Assembly: GCA_945870205.1 (NCBI GenBank) | Contig: CAMBRI010000001.1 | Span: 1-63,027, forward strand | Source: Sulfuritalea hydrogenivorans sk43H | Lineage (GTDB): Bacteria > Pseudomonadota > Gammaproteobacteria > Burkholderiales > Rhodocyclaceae | DNA length: 63,027 nt | Reading direction: 5' to 3' | Shown here: positions 25,847 to 33,125 of the stretch, one piece after another | Position numbering within the stretch: the stretch's first letter is position 1 | How the letters are laid out: each line of letters opens with the position of its first letter | Program-made: the position numbers and the translations under genes | Notes under the pieces: generated by a model | Told to the model about the DNA's origin: nothing | Seen by the model: the letters and a program-made list of their open reading frames with translations, nothing else | Database searches by the model: none

Positions 25847-26812
25847 TTAGAAAGCCGGTGCAACAGTATTGCCGCGCAAGGTCGTGATCGAGCCGGTGCG
25901 CGCGGCAAGCACGATCGAGCGGTCATCAAGGCTCGTGCGCTCCCACATCGCCGGTTCATGGAAGGCAACGGCCAATTTGTCGGGGGACAGCGCTGCAGCC
26001 GCAGCAGATTCCAGCCATTCGCCGATGCGTGGTGCGATGCGGCTGCCATCAGTGGCAACGAGCCGTTCCGCACCGCCGTCGCTCATCAGGGCGAGGCCGG
26101 ATATCTCTGCCGATGGCAGCAGTCCGGATTGCACGTCGGCAATTACGGCCGTGTCCACGAAGCAGGTCTGGTTGGCGAATTCGCCTTTGGATTTCGCGGT
26201 GTCGCCTAGCGCACGCAGGCCATCGACCCCGCGCACCGCGATGCTGCCGTCGCCGACCTGCCACCAGAATGAGCGGGCTTTGCCGATCACGACCAGCAGC
26301 AGGGTGGCGCGCAAATCGCGCACACTGCGCCGCTCCGCTGCCGCCAAGTCGCCCAGCAAGCCCTGCGCGTGCCGCAGCAGCCGCGCGCTCCATTGGCTGG
26401 CTTGGTCAGGTGCTACGGGAGTGGGTTGATCCAGCCAAAGCGCCACGGCATCGTCGAGCGACTCCAGGAAACGGCACATTCCAGCCACCAGTGCCGTCGC
26501 ACCGCGCTCGCTGACGGCCGCCGATCCGGCGCCGTCGGAAAGAGCGAGGATGGGGCGAGGACTCTGGCGCCAGGCTACGGCATCCTGACAGGGCAGACCC
26601 TTGCGCCAGTGCGCCAGCCCGGTTACCGCCGCGCCGCAGGTCAGCCAGTCCGCCAGCGGCACTTCGGTCACCGCGGGTGGCGAAGTGCCGGCCAACGGCG
26701 ATGCATTGATCTGAACGCCGATGGAGCTTGACGCCGCCGCGGTGCGCTTTTGGAAAACTGGGCGGCTCGCGCGCTTGGCGGGCAGGCGCGAAACCTTTCG
26801 CGGCCGGGGCAT
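25847..26812 (-). CDS. PP2C-type protein phosphatase
   Basis: A 321-residue PPM/PP2C-like phosphatase. AVTGLAHWRKGLPCQDAV is the usual N-terminal motif (the D binds metal), followed by LALSDGAGSAAVSERGA (DGxG, about 90-105) and later ISGLALMSDGGAERLV and LDDRSIVLAAR, giving the further acidic ligands. The start ATG at 26812 shares a base with the VWA stop (TGATG), which fixes translational coupling. The extra upstream codons to 26905 are rejected for that reason. It would reverse phosphorylation by the kinase encoded two genes upstream. Confidence 0.88.
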   Translation of the reverse strand: MPRPRKVSRLPAKRASRPVFQKRTAAASSSIGVQINASPLAGTSPPAVTEVPLADWLTCGAAVTGLAHWRKGLPCQDAVAWRQSPRPILALSDGAGSAAVSERGATALVAGMCRFLESLDDAVALWLDQPTPVAPDQASQWSARLLRHAQGLLGDLAAAERRSVRDLRATLLLVVIGKARSFWWQVGDGSIAVRGVDGLRALGDTAKSKGEFANQTCFVDTAVIADVQSGLLPSAEISGLALMSDGGAERLVATDGSRIAPRIGEWLESAAAAALSPDKLAVAFHEPAMWERTSLDDRSIVLAARTGSITTLRGNTVAPAF

Positions 26813-27468
26813 CAGATGCTCCCCCAACTGTCGATGCCCGGCAGCTGCACCTCCGTATCGGAGGACGTGCTGGCTGAGACGCGGGCCATGGATGCCGAGA
26901 GCCACTGGAACAGCTCGCGGAACTTGAGGCCGTCAAGCGCCACTGCCGGCTTGCTGGAGAACTGGGACAGCATCGTCAGGTCGGCGCCGGCGACCCCGAT
27001 GGGCAGGCTGACCAGCTTGCGCCGGGCCGATTGCTCGGAGGCGCGTCGGGCCGCGTCCTGCCAGGCATCGGTCGGCCCGCCGTCGCTGATCAGCACCAGC
27101 CAGGGCTGGTAGTACGGCACTCCGGTGCTGCGGTAGGTACGCTTGCGGGCCTCGAGGTCGTCGAGCGCCATGCCGGCGGCGGTGCCCAAGGGTGTCGTAC
27201 CGCTGGCGGCGAGCGGGGCAAAGCCGCTGATCTGCTCGGCGCCGACGAAGTCCTGGATGCGCTGGGCTTTGCCGCCGGCCGAATACACCGCCAGATCCAC
27301 TGACCAGCGGGCGAGATCGTCGCGCTTGATCTCGTCGATGAAGATCCGGATACCGGCGTTGAGCGCGTCGATGGGCTGGCCGGCCATGGAGCCGGAGGTA
27401 TCCAGCACCAGCGCAACCGGGCAGCGCGGGGAAGGGTTGTCGATGAGGTCGATGCGGGATTGGGACAT
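26812..27468 (-). CDS. VWA-domain protein, TerY-like
   Basis: A 218-residue von Willebrand A domain with the MIDAS motif DTSGSMAG (about 22-29), a conserved Thr in GTTPLGTA and a third Asp in VLISDGGPTD. It matches the compact TerY-type VWA proteins that occur with a PP2C phosphatase and a kinase. AGGAG seven bases before the ATG at 27468 fixes the start; the frame is open to 27534. VWA domains bind a divalent metal and a partner protein, so it may scaffold the kinase and phosphatase or be their substrate. Confidence 0.9.
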   Translation of the reverse strand: MSQSRIDLIDNPSPRCPVALVLDTSGSMAGQPIDALNAGIRIFIDEIKRDDLARWSVDLAVYSAGGKAQRIQDFVGAEQISGFAPLAASGTTPLGTAAGMALDDLEARKRTYRSTGVPYYQPWLVLISDGGPTDAWQDAARRASEQSARRKLVSLPIGVAGADLTMLSQFSSKPAVALDGLKFRELFQWLSASMARVSASTSSDTEVQLPGIDSWGSI

Positions 27469-27549
27469 GGAGTTCTCCTGGGAAATGGAAATGCGGGGAA
27501 TGGAAACGGGGAAAAGCGAGGTAAGCAGGGACATGATGTTCTCCAGTGG

Positions 27550-28557
27550 TTAGGCGATGATCGGTTGGGAAATGGGTTGCGAGCCGAGGTAGTCCTTCGG
27601 TTTTGGATTGGCGGGCTTGATCACGGTGTCGTGATATTTCTTGCTCATCTCGCGTTTGTAGAGCTTGAGCAGCTTGATCCACTCCGCGATCGAGGTTCGG
27701 TCGGCCGGGTTGGCGCTCCCCTCCCGGAAAGTTCGTACAAGCTGCTCCTTGAGCTTGAAGGGCAGGTGGCTCCAGATGTTGAACCACGGCCCCTTGGGAA
27801 TGCCACCACCGCCCATGCCGTAGGGAAAATGGCCGTTGCGGATGTTCTCCACGGGACTGGCCCCGCCGACAACGTCGAAAGGATGGCGACCGAGCATCAG
27901 CAACTTGAAGAGTAGGATCGCCAGCGAGAAATGCTCGCTTTCCAGAGCCCTGTCGACGCCGCCCAATTGCTTGCCCTGCAGTTCCGGCGCCAGCATGTCG
28001 GGCGCCGCCACCGGGCAGCGGAAGCGCTTGCCGCCAGCGTCGACCTGCCAGCTGTCGCAGTCGATCAGCGCGACGGTGCCGCTACCGGGATCGCACAGGA
28101 AGTTGGCCGGGTTGTAGTCCCCGACCAGCACATTGGCGGTGTGCAGTTCCTGAACGGTAGTCAGCAGGCTCAGCAGGTAGGCGACTAAGGCCGGGCGATC
28201 GAGCGACGGAAAATGCTCGCGGTAGGCCATGGCGTGGGCGAGCACCGTCATGCGCACGCCTTCGGCGCGCCGCATCGCGTAGCCGCGCCATTGCTGGCGT
28301 TCGTCGAAGACGGAAAAGCGCGGCCAGGCCAGGCCGGGATGCTGCTTGAATGCGGCGAGCTTCGGGTCGGCGGTCATGGCGTCGATCTTGGTGCGCATCT
28401 CGGCGGAACGCTTTTGCAGCACATCGGGGTGGTAAAGCTTGACCACCACGCCGGGGAAGGCCGGCACGGCGTGGACGGCAGCCTCGCCGCCGCGGGCAAA
28501 GGGCATGTCAGCCAGTTGAACGGATTCGCCAGCGGCGTTGCGGATGATGAAGGTCAT
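27550..28557 (-). CDS. Protein kinase-like protein (TerY-associated type)
   Basis: A 335-residue eukaryote-like kinase fold. A Gly-rich N-lobe segment (ARGGEAAVHAV) and VVVKLY supply the ATP Lys; VGDYNPANFL (about 145) replaces the HRD loop and LIDCDSWQ (about 163) replaces DFG, a variant seen in the kinase of TerY/PP2C triads. The C-terminal 70 residues are basic. ATG 28557 with AGGAG nine bases upstream is the start; the open frame to 28614 is rejected because it runs through the sigma-54 promoter. It is the first gene of the leftward operon. Confidence 0.85.
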   Translation of the reverse strand: MTFIIRNAAGESVQLADMPFARGGEAAVHAVPAFPGVVVKLYHPDVLQKRSAEMRTKIDAMTADPKLAAFKQHPGLAWPRFSVFDERQQWRGYAMRRAEGVRMTVLAHAMAYREHFPSLDRPALVAYLLSLLTTVQELHTANVLVGDYNPANFLCDPGSGTVALIDCDSWQVDAGGKRFRCPVAAPDMLAPELQGKQLGGVDRALESEHFSLAILLFKLLMLGRHPFDVVGGASPVENIRNGHFPYGMGGGGIPKGPWFNIWSHLPFKLKEQLVRTFREGSANPADRTSIAEWIKLLKLYKREMSKKYHDTVIKPANPKPKDYLGSQPISQPIIA

Positions 28558-28597
28558 GATCGGAATCTCCTGTGGTGTGTGGTGGTGTCTAGTAGAT

Positions 28598-28613
28598 AGC
28601 GATAGTCGTGCCA
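28598..28613 (-). promoter_or_regulatory. Sigma-54 (-24/-12) promoter of the kinase operon
   Basis: The minus strand reads TGGCACG-ACTA-TCGCT, against the consensus TGGCACG-N4-TTGCW: one mismatch, with exact GG-to-GC spacing. Transcription would start near 28587, giving a 5' leader of about 30 bases that contains the AGGAG site of the kinase gene. A sigma-54 activator gene is divergently adjacent, the expected arrangement. Confidence 0.85.
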
Positions 28614-28765
28614 TATATTGTTCGTTCTACGACAAACTGCCATCAAACACCGCATCAAGCCAAGTGGAGCCTCTTCAAAGTCAAAAAAAAACAGTAACAA
28701 CAATTAGTTAATAGATTTTATGTTCACGGACCGGGAAGTGCTAAAAGCGCAAGACCAAACCCGGC

Positions 28766-28791
28766 TTGAGATAAATTAGTGATTGAGATAA
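28766..28791 (+). promoter_or_regulatory. Direct repeat TTGAGATAA upstream of the RtcR-like gene
   Basis: TTGAGATAA occurs at 28766-28774 and 28783-28791, 17 bases apart, in an AT-rich 210-base divergent intergenic region. The first could be a -35 box (TTGAGA with TAACAT 17 bases later). The pair could also be the binding site of the activator for the kinase promoter about 160 bases away. Confidence 0.4.
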
Positions 28792-28825
28792 CATTAAAGT
28801 ATTGTAAAAAAGTTATAAAAATTCC

Positions 28826-30325
28826 ATGAATGTTCTATATGCCTGGCTCGGCAAGACAGACTTGAGGGCGATCGATGGCACCGGGAAGCTCGGGCCGGTG
28901 GCCGACACCCTGCTGCACCTGCCCGTTGAGTCGCTCGACCGTGTCGTCCTCCTCTACGACCATGCCCCGGGCAAGACCCAAGAGGGTGAGCACTACGCCA
29001 GTTGGCTGAACGCGCAGTTGGCCAGTGCGAACAGGCCGGCTGCAGTCACGCTGAAATGCTTGCCAAAAACCGGCCCCGGTCAGGATCCGACCAACTACAA
29101 CTGGGTTTTCGACGCCATGCGCCGCGTCCTGGCGGAGGATTCAGCGGGTTCGCCCATCGGTCGTCGGCTTTACCTGATCGGCGGCGGTACGCCGACGATG
29201 GTTGCCTGCACGATCATCGTTTCGCGCATGGCGGCTTGCGAAGGCGAACTGTGGCAGGCGGACGAGCATGACGTGCAGCGCTGCCGCCGCCTGGAACTGC
29301 CGTTCGGCTTGCGCCTCGATGATGCGCCGGATCCGCAAAGCGGCGAGGCCGAGCGCTGGCAGAAGGCCCGCGAGCAAAGGGACGACGCGCCCGTGGTCGC
29401 CTCGCCGGCGACGCAGCGCGCCTGGCGCCTAGCCGAGCGCGCCGCCGCGAGCCGCTGGCCGGTCTTGATCACGGGCAGCACTGGGAGCGGCAAGGAAGTG
29501 CTCGCGCAACACATTTACGCCAGCAGCGGGCTGGCCGGCCCCTTTCGCGCTATCAACTGCGGCGCCATTCCGGAAAACCTGATCGAGGCCGAGCTTTTCG
29601 GTTACCGGAAAGGTGCGTTTACCGGTGCCACCCGTGACCACCCCGGCATTTTCGAAGCCGCCGGTGGCGGCATGGTGTTTCTCGATGAAGTGGGCGAACT
29701 GCCGCTGACGGCGCAGGTCAAGTTCCTGCGCGTGCTCCAGGAGGCCAAGGTCACCCGGCTCGGAGAGCGTGAAGAACGCCCCATCGACTGCCGCATCCTC
29801 GCCGCCACGCACCGCAACCTCTGGCGCTCAGTGAGCGACGGCCGCTTCCGCGAAGATCTCTATTACCGACTGGCCGGCATTCTCATCGAACTGCCGGATC
29901 TTGTCGCGCGGCCGGAGGATCTTTCCATCATGATCGATCGCTTCTGGCAGGAGATTGTCGAGGCCAACCCTGGTTTCCCAGGGCGGCGGCTGCACGACGA
30001 CGCGCGCTGCCGCCTTCTGGCCCATGCGTGGCCGGGTAACGTGCGCGAATTGCGCGCCACGCTCGCGCGCACCGCCTTTCTCGCCGAGGGGCCGGAAATC
30101 CACTCGCGCGACATCGACGCCGCCCTCGCTGGCGGCGCTGCCGCCGAAGAACCGCCGGCCGCGGCGGCGCCCGAGCCCCTGCTTGGTAGCCTCAAGGAGG
30201 CCGTGGAGGACTACAAGCGCCGGCTCGTCAGTCAGGCGCTTGCTGAGGCGCAGGGCAACCAGGCGCGCGCCGCACGCACCCTGGGCGTCTCGGCGCAACA
30301 CCTCGGTCGCCTGCTCAAGCGCTGA
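28826..30325 (+). CDS. RtcR-type sigma-54-dependent activator with CARF-like sensor domain
   Basis: A 499-residue enhancer-binding protein. Residues 1-165 form a CARF-like Rossmann domain: VLYAWLGKTDLRAI at the N-terminus and LYLIGGGTPTMVA (about 114-126), the position of the CARF ligand motif. The AAA+ domain has Walker A GSTGSGKE (about 215), the sigma-54 contact loop GAFTGA (about 263) and Walker B FLDEVGE (about 285). A Fis-like helix-turn-helix closes the protein (ARAARTLGVSAQHLGRLL). RtcR normally senses RNA-damage products and activates rtcBA, but no rtc genes are in this window. Its divergent neighbour has a sigma-54 promoter, so the kinase operon is the likely target. The start has a poor ribosome site. 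Confidence 0.88.
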   Translation: MNVLYAWLGKTDLRAIDGTGKLGPVADTLLHLPVESLDRVVLLYDHAPGKTQEGEHYASWLNAQLASANRPAAVTLKCLPKTGPGQDPTNYNWVFDAMRRVLAEDSAGSPIGRRLYLIGGGTPTMVACTIIVSRMAACEGELWQADEHDVQRCRRLELPFGLRLDDAPDPQSGEAERWQKAREQRDDAPVVASPATQRAWRLAERAAASRWPVLITGSTGSGKEVLAQHIYASSGLAGPFRAINCGAIPENLIEAELFGYRKGAFTGATRDHPGIFEAAGGGMVFLDEVGELPLTAQVKFLRVLQEAKVTRLGEREERPIDCRILAATHRNLWRSVSDGRFREDLYYRLAGILIELPDLVARPEDLSIMIDRFWQEIVEANPGFPGRRLHDDARCRLLAHAWPGNVRELRATLARTAFLAEGPEIHSRDIDAALAGGAAAEEPPAAAAPEPLLGSLKEAVEDYKRRLVSQALAEAQGNQARAARTLGVSAQHLGRLLKR

Positions 30326-30593
30326 ACACCCAATCCTCCTGCGGCAGGCCACCCGCTTGGCCGATGGTGACCACCTCGCCGGGATCGGATAGGGCAGCCA
30401 GCGCCACGCTGCCGCTCGCGCAGGTGAGCGCCGCTAGCTCGCAGAGCAGGCGGGAGTACCGCGGGACGTCGAGCACGCAGACGAACACCCTGCGTTGCAG
30501 CCGCCGGCCGTAGCGCGCGACGCAGCGCTCCACGCGCGCCCGCTCTCGGTCGTTGCTCAGATCGTAGGCGACCCAGTATTGCCGAATGCTCAT
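30315..30593 (-). CDS. cas2: CRISPR-associated protein Cas2
   Basis: A 92-residue Cas2. The first strand reads WVAYDLSNDRERARV with the conserved Asp, then RYGRRLQRRVFVCVLD. GGAG precedes the ATG at 30593, so the longer frame (30686) is rejected. With Cas1 it forms the spacer-integration complex. It lies downstream of the array and overlaps the 3' end of the rtcR-like gene by 11 bases in convergent orientation. Unusually, the array lies between cas1 and cas2. Confidence 0.9.
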   Translation of the reverse strand: MSIRQYWVAYDLSNDRERARVERCVARYGRRLQRRVFVCVLDVPRYSRLLCELAALTCASGSVALAALSDPGEVVTIGQAGGLPQEDWVFSA

Positions 30594-30637
30594 TGGCGTA
30601 CTCCGGAAGAAACTGCTGCGCGCCGGCCGCGACCCGC

Positions 30638-30660
30638 AAGTTGGCGCTGGCGGGACGGCA
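30638..30660 (+). repeat. Dispersed 23-nt repeat, copy 2 (next to the CRISPR trailer)
   Basis: AAGTTGGCGCTGGCGGGACG followed by GCA differs from the consensus at one inner base. It lies between the cas2 start and the last, degenerate CRISPR repeat, 19 bases from the array. Confidence 0.5.
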
Positions 30661-30678
30661 CCAGCGCTGCCGATCAAC

Positions 30679-31179
30679 GCCTGCAACCCAAGTCACTGGG
30701 ATAAGGGCCGAAACAGGTGTAATGACCCACGATGGCAAGTGGTTGTTTCAAGCCCAGCTCACTGGGATACAGGCGGAAACTGCTCTCATCGACCTCACGC
30801 TGCGCATGTTGTTTCAAGCCCAGTTCACTGGGATAGAGGCGGAAACGCGTATGAAGGACGAAGAGAATGCTGTTGCGTTTCAAGCCCAGATCACTGGGAT
30901 AGAGGCGGAAACCTCAGTGGATCGCGCAGACAACAACGAGGTGTTTCAAGCCCACTTCACTGGGATACAGGTGAAAACCCCTGTGCTGCTCAATTATTTC
31001 GGCGCTAAGTTTCAAGCCCAGTTCACTGGGATACAGGTGAAAACACGGCTGGTGGCTCGTCGGCTACCGCAAGGCGTTTCAAGCCCAGTTCACTGGGATA
31101 CAGGTGGAAACGACGACCTCTGTCACCGCTATCAATGGTGCGGGTTTCAAGCCCAGTTCACTGGGATACAGGTGGAAAC
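30679..31179 (-). CRISPR. CRISPR array, 8 repeats of 36 nt, 7 spacers of 30-32 nt
   Basis: Repeats start at 30679, 30745, 30811, 30877, 30943, 31009, 31076 and 31144. On the minus strand the repeat begins GTTTCCACCTGTATCCCAGT and ends GAACTGGGCTTGAAAC. The stem CCCAGT/ACTGGG is followed by exactly eight bases, CTTGAAAC, the size and type of a Cas6-generated 5' handle. Repeats decay steadily leftward: 31144 and 31076 are identical, those from 30943 to 30745 each differ by a few bases, and 30679 is strongly degenerate. The leader is therefore on the right and transcription is leftward, with cas1 upstream and cas2 downstream. Spacers are short for a type III array. Confidence 0.97.
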
Positions 31180-31306
31180 TCCACCCTTTGCAACTCGATG
31201 TTCATCAAGGACAAAATCAGATTGCCATTCGGAACCTCGCGACTGCGAGAGGAATATTAGCACCAAGCACGTGCGGTTCCGAATCGGGTAGGTGACGGTT
31301 GGACTG
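31180..31306 (-). promoter_or_regulatory. CRISPR leader with nested inverted repeats
   Basis: Between cas1 and the newest repeat. ATTCGGAACC (31227-31236) and GGTTCCGAAT (31275-31284) form a perfect 10-bp inverted repeat enclosing a CTCGC/GCGAG hairpin (31236-31249) and the palindrome GCACGTGC (31267-31274). TTGACA occurs on the minus strand near 31308. A TAATAT-like -10 box lies inside the repeat. These could be promoter, IHF or Cas1-Cas2 docking sites. Confidence 0.55.
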
Positions 31307-32311
31307 TCAAGGTATCGCATCGCTCTCTTCTCCGTCAAAAACCTCAGGGCTGCGACCATCACCGTCCGCAACGAAGTCATCCGCGCTTTCCGGCCTTGCG
31401 GAAAGGAGGTTTGGGGTCCAGTCCGCCAGCGCAGACTCTTGCGTGGCATCGCGGTAGCTTTCGACCGAGCGCCGCAGGTGGGCGTGAAGCGCGAGCCCGC
31501 CGTGCCGCGGGGTGGCGTCGAGCATGCGGGTGAACGACTGCACGATGCGCATCCGCGCGTCGGTGGCGATCAGCAGCGCGCCGTCTTCCTCGACAAAGCT
31601 CTTCGCCTGCAGCACATTGAGGCTGATGAGGCGCAACACCAGCCGGTCGATGCTGGGCCGGTAGGGTTCCATCAGGTCGCTCACCAGCGCATCATGCCGG
31701 CCGTTGGCTTCATGCAGGATTCCCAGGTAGGGGTCGAGCCCGGCCAGGCGCACCACGGTGCCGACGCGGTGGCGCAGCAGTGCGTAGCCGTAGTTGAGGG
31801 CGAGATTGACCGGATCCTGGGTCTGGCCGCGGTGCTGCCGTCGCTCGAAGGCGCCGATCCGGGCGGTGCGGCCGAGCGCGGCGCGGGCGCGCTGAATCTG
31901 GGCCATGAGGTGGTGGTCGCTGGCGCTGTAGCGCTGGCGCACCAGCAAGGCGCAGGCGGCAAGCTTGGCATCGATGAGCCGGGCGGCGATGCGGGCGCGC
32001 CGGGCTTCGTCCAACCCGGTCCAGGCGCCGTGGTGCGCGGCAAGGGCGCGGTGGCGCCGGGCCTCCGCCTGCTGCCCGATGATGAACAGCGGGGCCTGTC
32101 CCGGGGTGGCCAGCAGCACGGGAATGCCTTCGCGGGCGCAGGCGTCAAGCAATGGCGTGCTGACCTGGCAGGCGGCGTGCAGCTCGATGCTGGAGATGCG
32201 CATCAGCGGCAGGCGGGCGGCGGGCGCGGCATCGTCGGCGCTGACGACGAGGTTGGCGTTGGCGAGGCTGAGCCGGGCGCCCCGCAACGCGGCGTCGAGG
32301 ACGAAAGGGCG
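31307..32311 (-). CDS. cas1: CRISPR-associated integrase Cas1 (in a different frame from the preceding cas6)
   Basis: Cas1 homology begins at RRPFVLDAALRGARL (codons from 32311) and runs to the stop at 31307. LNYGYALLRHRVG, GLDPYLGILHE (catalytic His) and ALVSDLMEPYRP (catalytic Asp) are visible. No ATG or GTG lies near the domain start; TTG 32287 is the only candidate and would clip the first strand. The upstream part of this open frame (to 32548) is antisense-like noise over cas6. The cas6 frame runs without stop into the Cas1 region, one base out of frame. The natural reading is a Cas6-Cas1 fusion split by a frameshift, or two overlapping genes with a TTG start. A long acidic C-terminal tail is present. 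Confidence 0.85.
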   Translation of the reverse strand, partial: RPFVLDAALRGARLSLANANLVVSADDAAPAARLPLMRISSIELHAACQVSTPLLDACAREGIPVLLATPGQAPLFIIGQQAEARRHRALAAHHGAWTGLDEARRARIAARLIDAKLAACALLVRQRYSASDHHLMAQIQRARAALGRTARIGAFERRQHRGQTQDPVNLALNYGYALLRHRVGTVVRLAGLDPYLGILHEANGRHDALVSDLMEPYRPSIDRLVLRLISLNVLQAKSFVEEDGALLIATDARMRIVQSFTRMLDATPRHGGLALHAHLRRSVESYRDATQESALADWTPNLLSARPESADDFVADGDGRSPEVFDGEESDAIP

Positions 32312-33114
32312 GCGTAGCCGCCGGGTGCGATGCCGGGTTCCACGGACTCGGGCGCGGCGGCCTCTTCGCGCAGGAGCAGCCGTCCCTGGGCAAAGGAGAG
32401 CCGCTCGCCCAGACCCACCGCGGAGAACAGGCCGAGCCAGGGCCGCCAGGGCGGCAGCTCGGGCCCGGAAAGGCACAGGGGGCCGACACAGCCGTTGAGG
32501 AACATTGGGTGCCCGCCTTGGGAACGCGAGCGGTGCTCGGTGCGCCAATAGCGCCAGGCCGAAACGTCGAGCTCAGGTGGTGGCGGCAGCTGCCCTTCGC
32601 GACCGAAAAGCTTGCGCAGCCGGGTCTGGCACAGGCGCTGGAAACCGGCGCCGTCGAGTGCCGTGTTCGGCGCCCCGGGCTGGTGCGGCAGGGGCACCGG
32701 GGTGAGAAAGTCAAGGCTCAGCGCCGTCCCGGCCGGGGCGTCAGGCGACCGGGCGATGCGCCAGGGGCCGACCTCGGCAAGGCTGAAGTTCGGTCCGCGG
32801 GCGGGCGCGAAACGGGCGTGGAGTTGATCCAGCCAGGTTGGGATCTGCTCGGCGCTCAGGCCGAAGAGCTGGATGGTCAGGGGAATGCGGGTGCCGGCCT
32901 GCCAGTGCAGCGCATCGACGCCGGCGCCCGGCCAGTGCCACAGCTGCTTGACCAATCGGGGGTCGAGCCGTGCGGCCTCGAAAACCCCCTTGAACAGGGC
33001 TTCCAGCACCACCAGCGGATGGGCGCGGCGCGGCGGCGCCTGGGCGACGAGCGCGAGATCGATCTCCAGCCAGGTGAGCCGCTGCAGGTCGGCGGCATCA
33101 AGCAGGGTAATCAC
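32203..33114 (-). CDS. cas6: CRISPR RNA endonuclease Cas6
   Basis: A RAMP-fold Cas6 of about 300 residues: ITLLDAADLQRLTWLEIDL at the start; FNGCVGPLCLSG-like strand (LNGCVGPLCLSGPELPP); and SAVGLGERLSFAQGRLL, the glycine-containing loop at the end. It processes the crRNA precursor at the base of the repeat hairpin. GTG 33114, 12 bases after the upstream stop, is the likely start; the frame to 33249 overlaps the previous gene. Its last 35 codons (32203-32311) overlap the Cas1 domain in another frame and no longer look Cas6-like. Confidence 0.82.
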   Translation of the reverse strand: MITLLDAADLQRLTWLEIDLALVAQAPPRRAHPLVVLEALFKGVFEAARLDPRLVKQLWHWPGAGVDALHWQAGTRIPLTIQLFGLSAEQIPTWLDQLHARFAPARGPNFSLAEVGPWRIARSPDAPAGTALSLDFLTPVPLPHQPGAPNTALDGAGFQRLCQTRLRKLFGREGQLPPPPELDVSAWRYWRTEHRSRSQGGHPMFLNGCVGPLCLSGPELPPWRPWLGLFSAVGLGERLSFAQGRLLLREEAAAPESVEPGIAPGGYAALSSSTPRCGAPGSASPTPTSSSAPTMPRPPPACR

Positions 33115-33125
33115 GTGGTGGCCAG

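Noticed and set aside
28558-28614. A longer kinase start at 28614
   Set aside because: The extension overlaps the sigma-54 promoter and has no ribosome site, whereas ATG 28557 has AGGAG.
30679-31179. Plus-strand orientation of the CRISPR array
   Set aside because: Repeat decay is on the left, the 8-base CTTGAAAC handle after the hairpin is on the minus strand, and cas1 and cas2 are leftward. All favour minus-strand transcription.
30593-31291. A 232-codon open frame on the plus strand across the CRISPR array
   Set aside because: It is open only because the repeat-plus-spacer period is mostly 66 nt, a multiple of three, so the repeat peptide recurs. It is the array, not a gene.
32303-32309. 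Programmed -1 frameshift at CCCTTTC between Cas6 and Cas1
   Set aside because: The heptamer codons are in phase with Cas1, not with Cas6, so it does not fit the X-XXY-YYZ rule for a shift from Cas6 into Cas1.
32312-32548. An 80-residue N-terminal extension of Cas1
   Set aside because: It lies over the Cas6 coding frame, is Arg/Ala/Pro-rich noise and has no Cas1 likeness.
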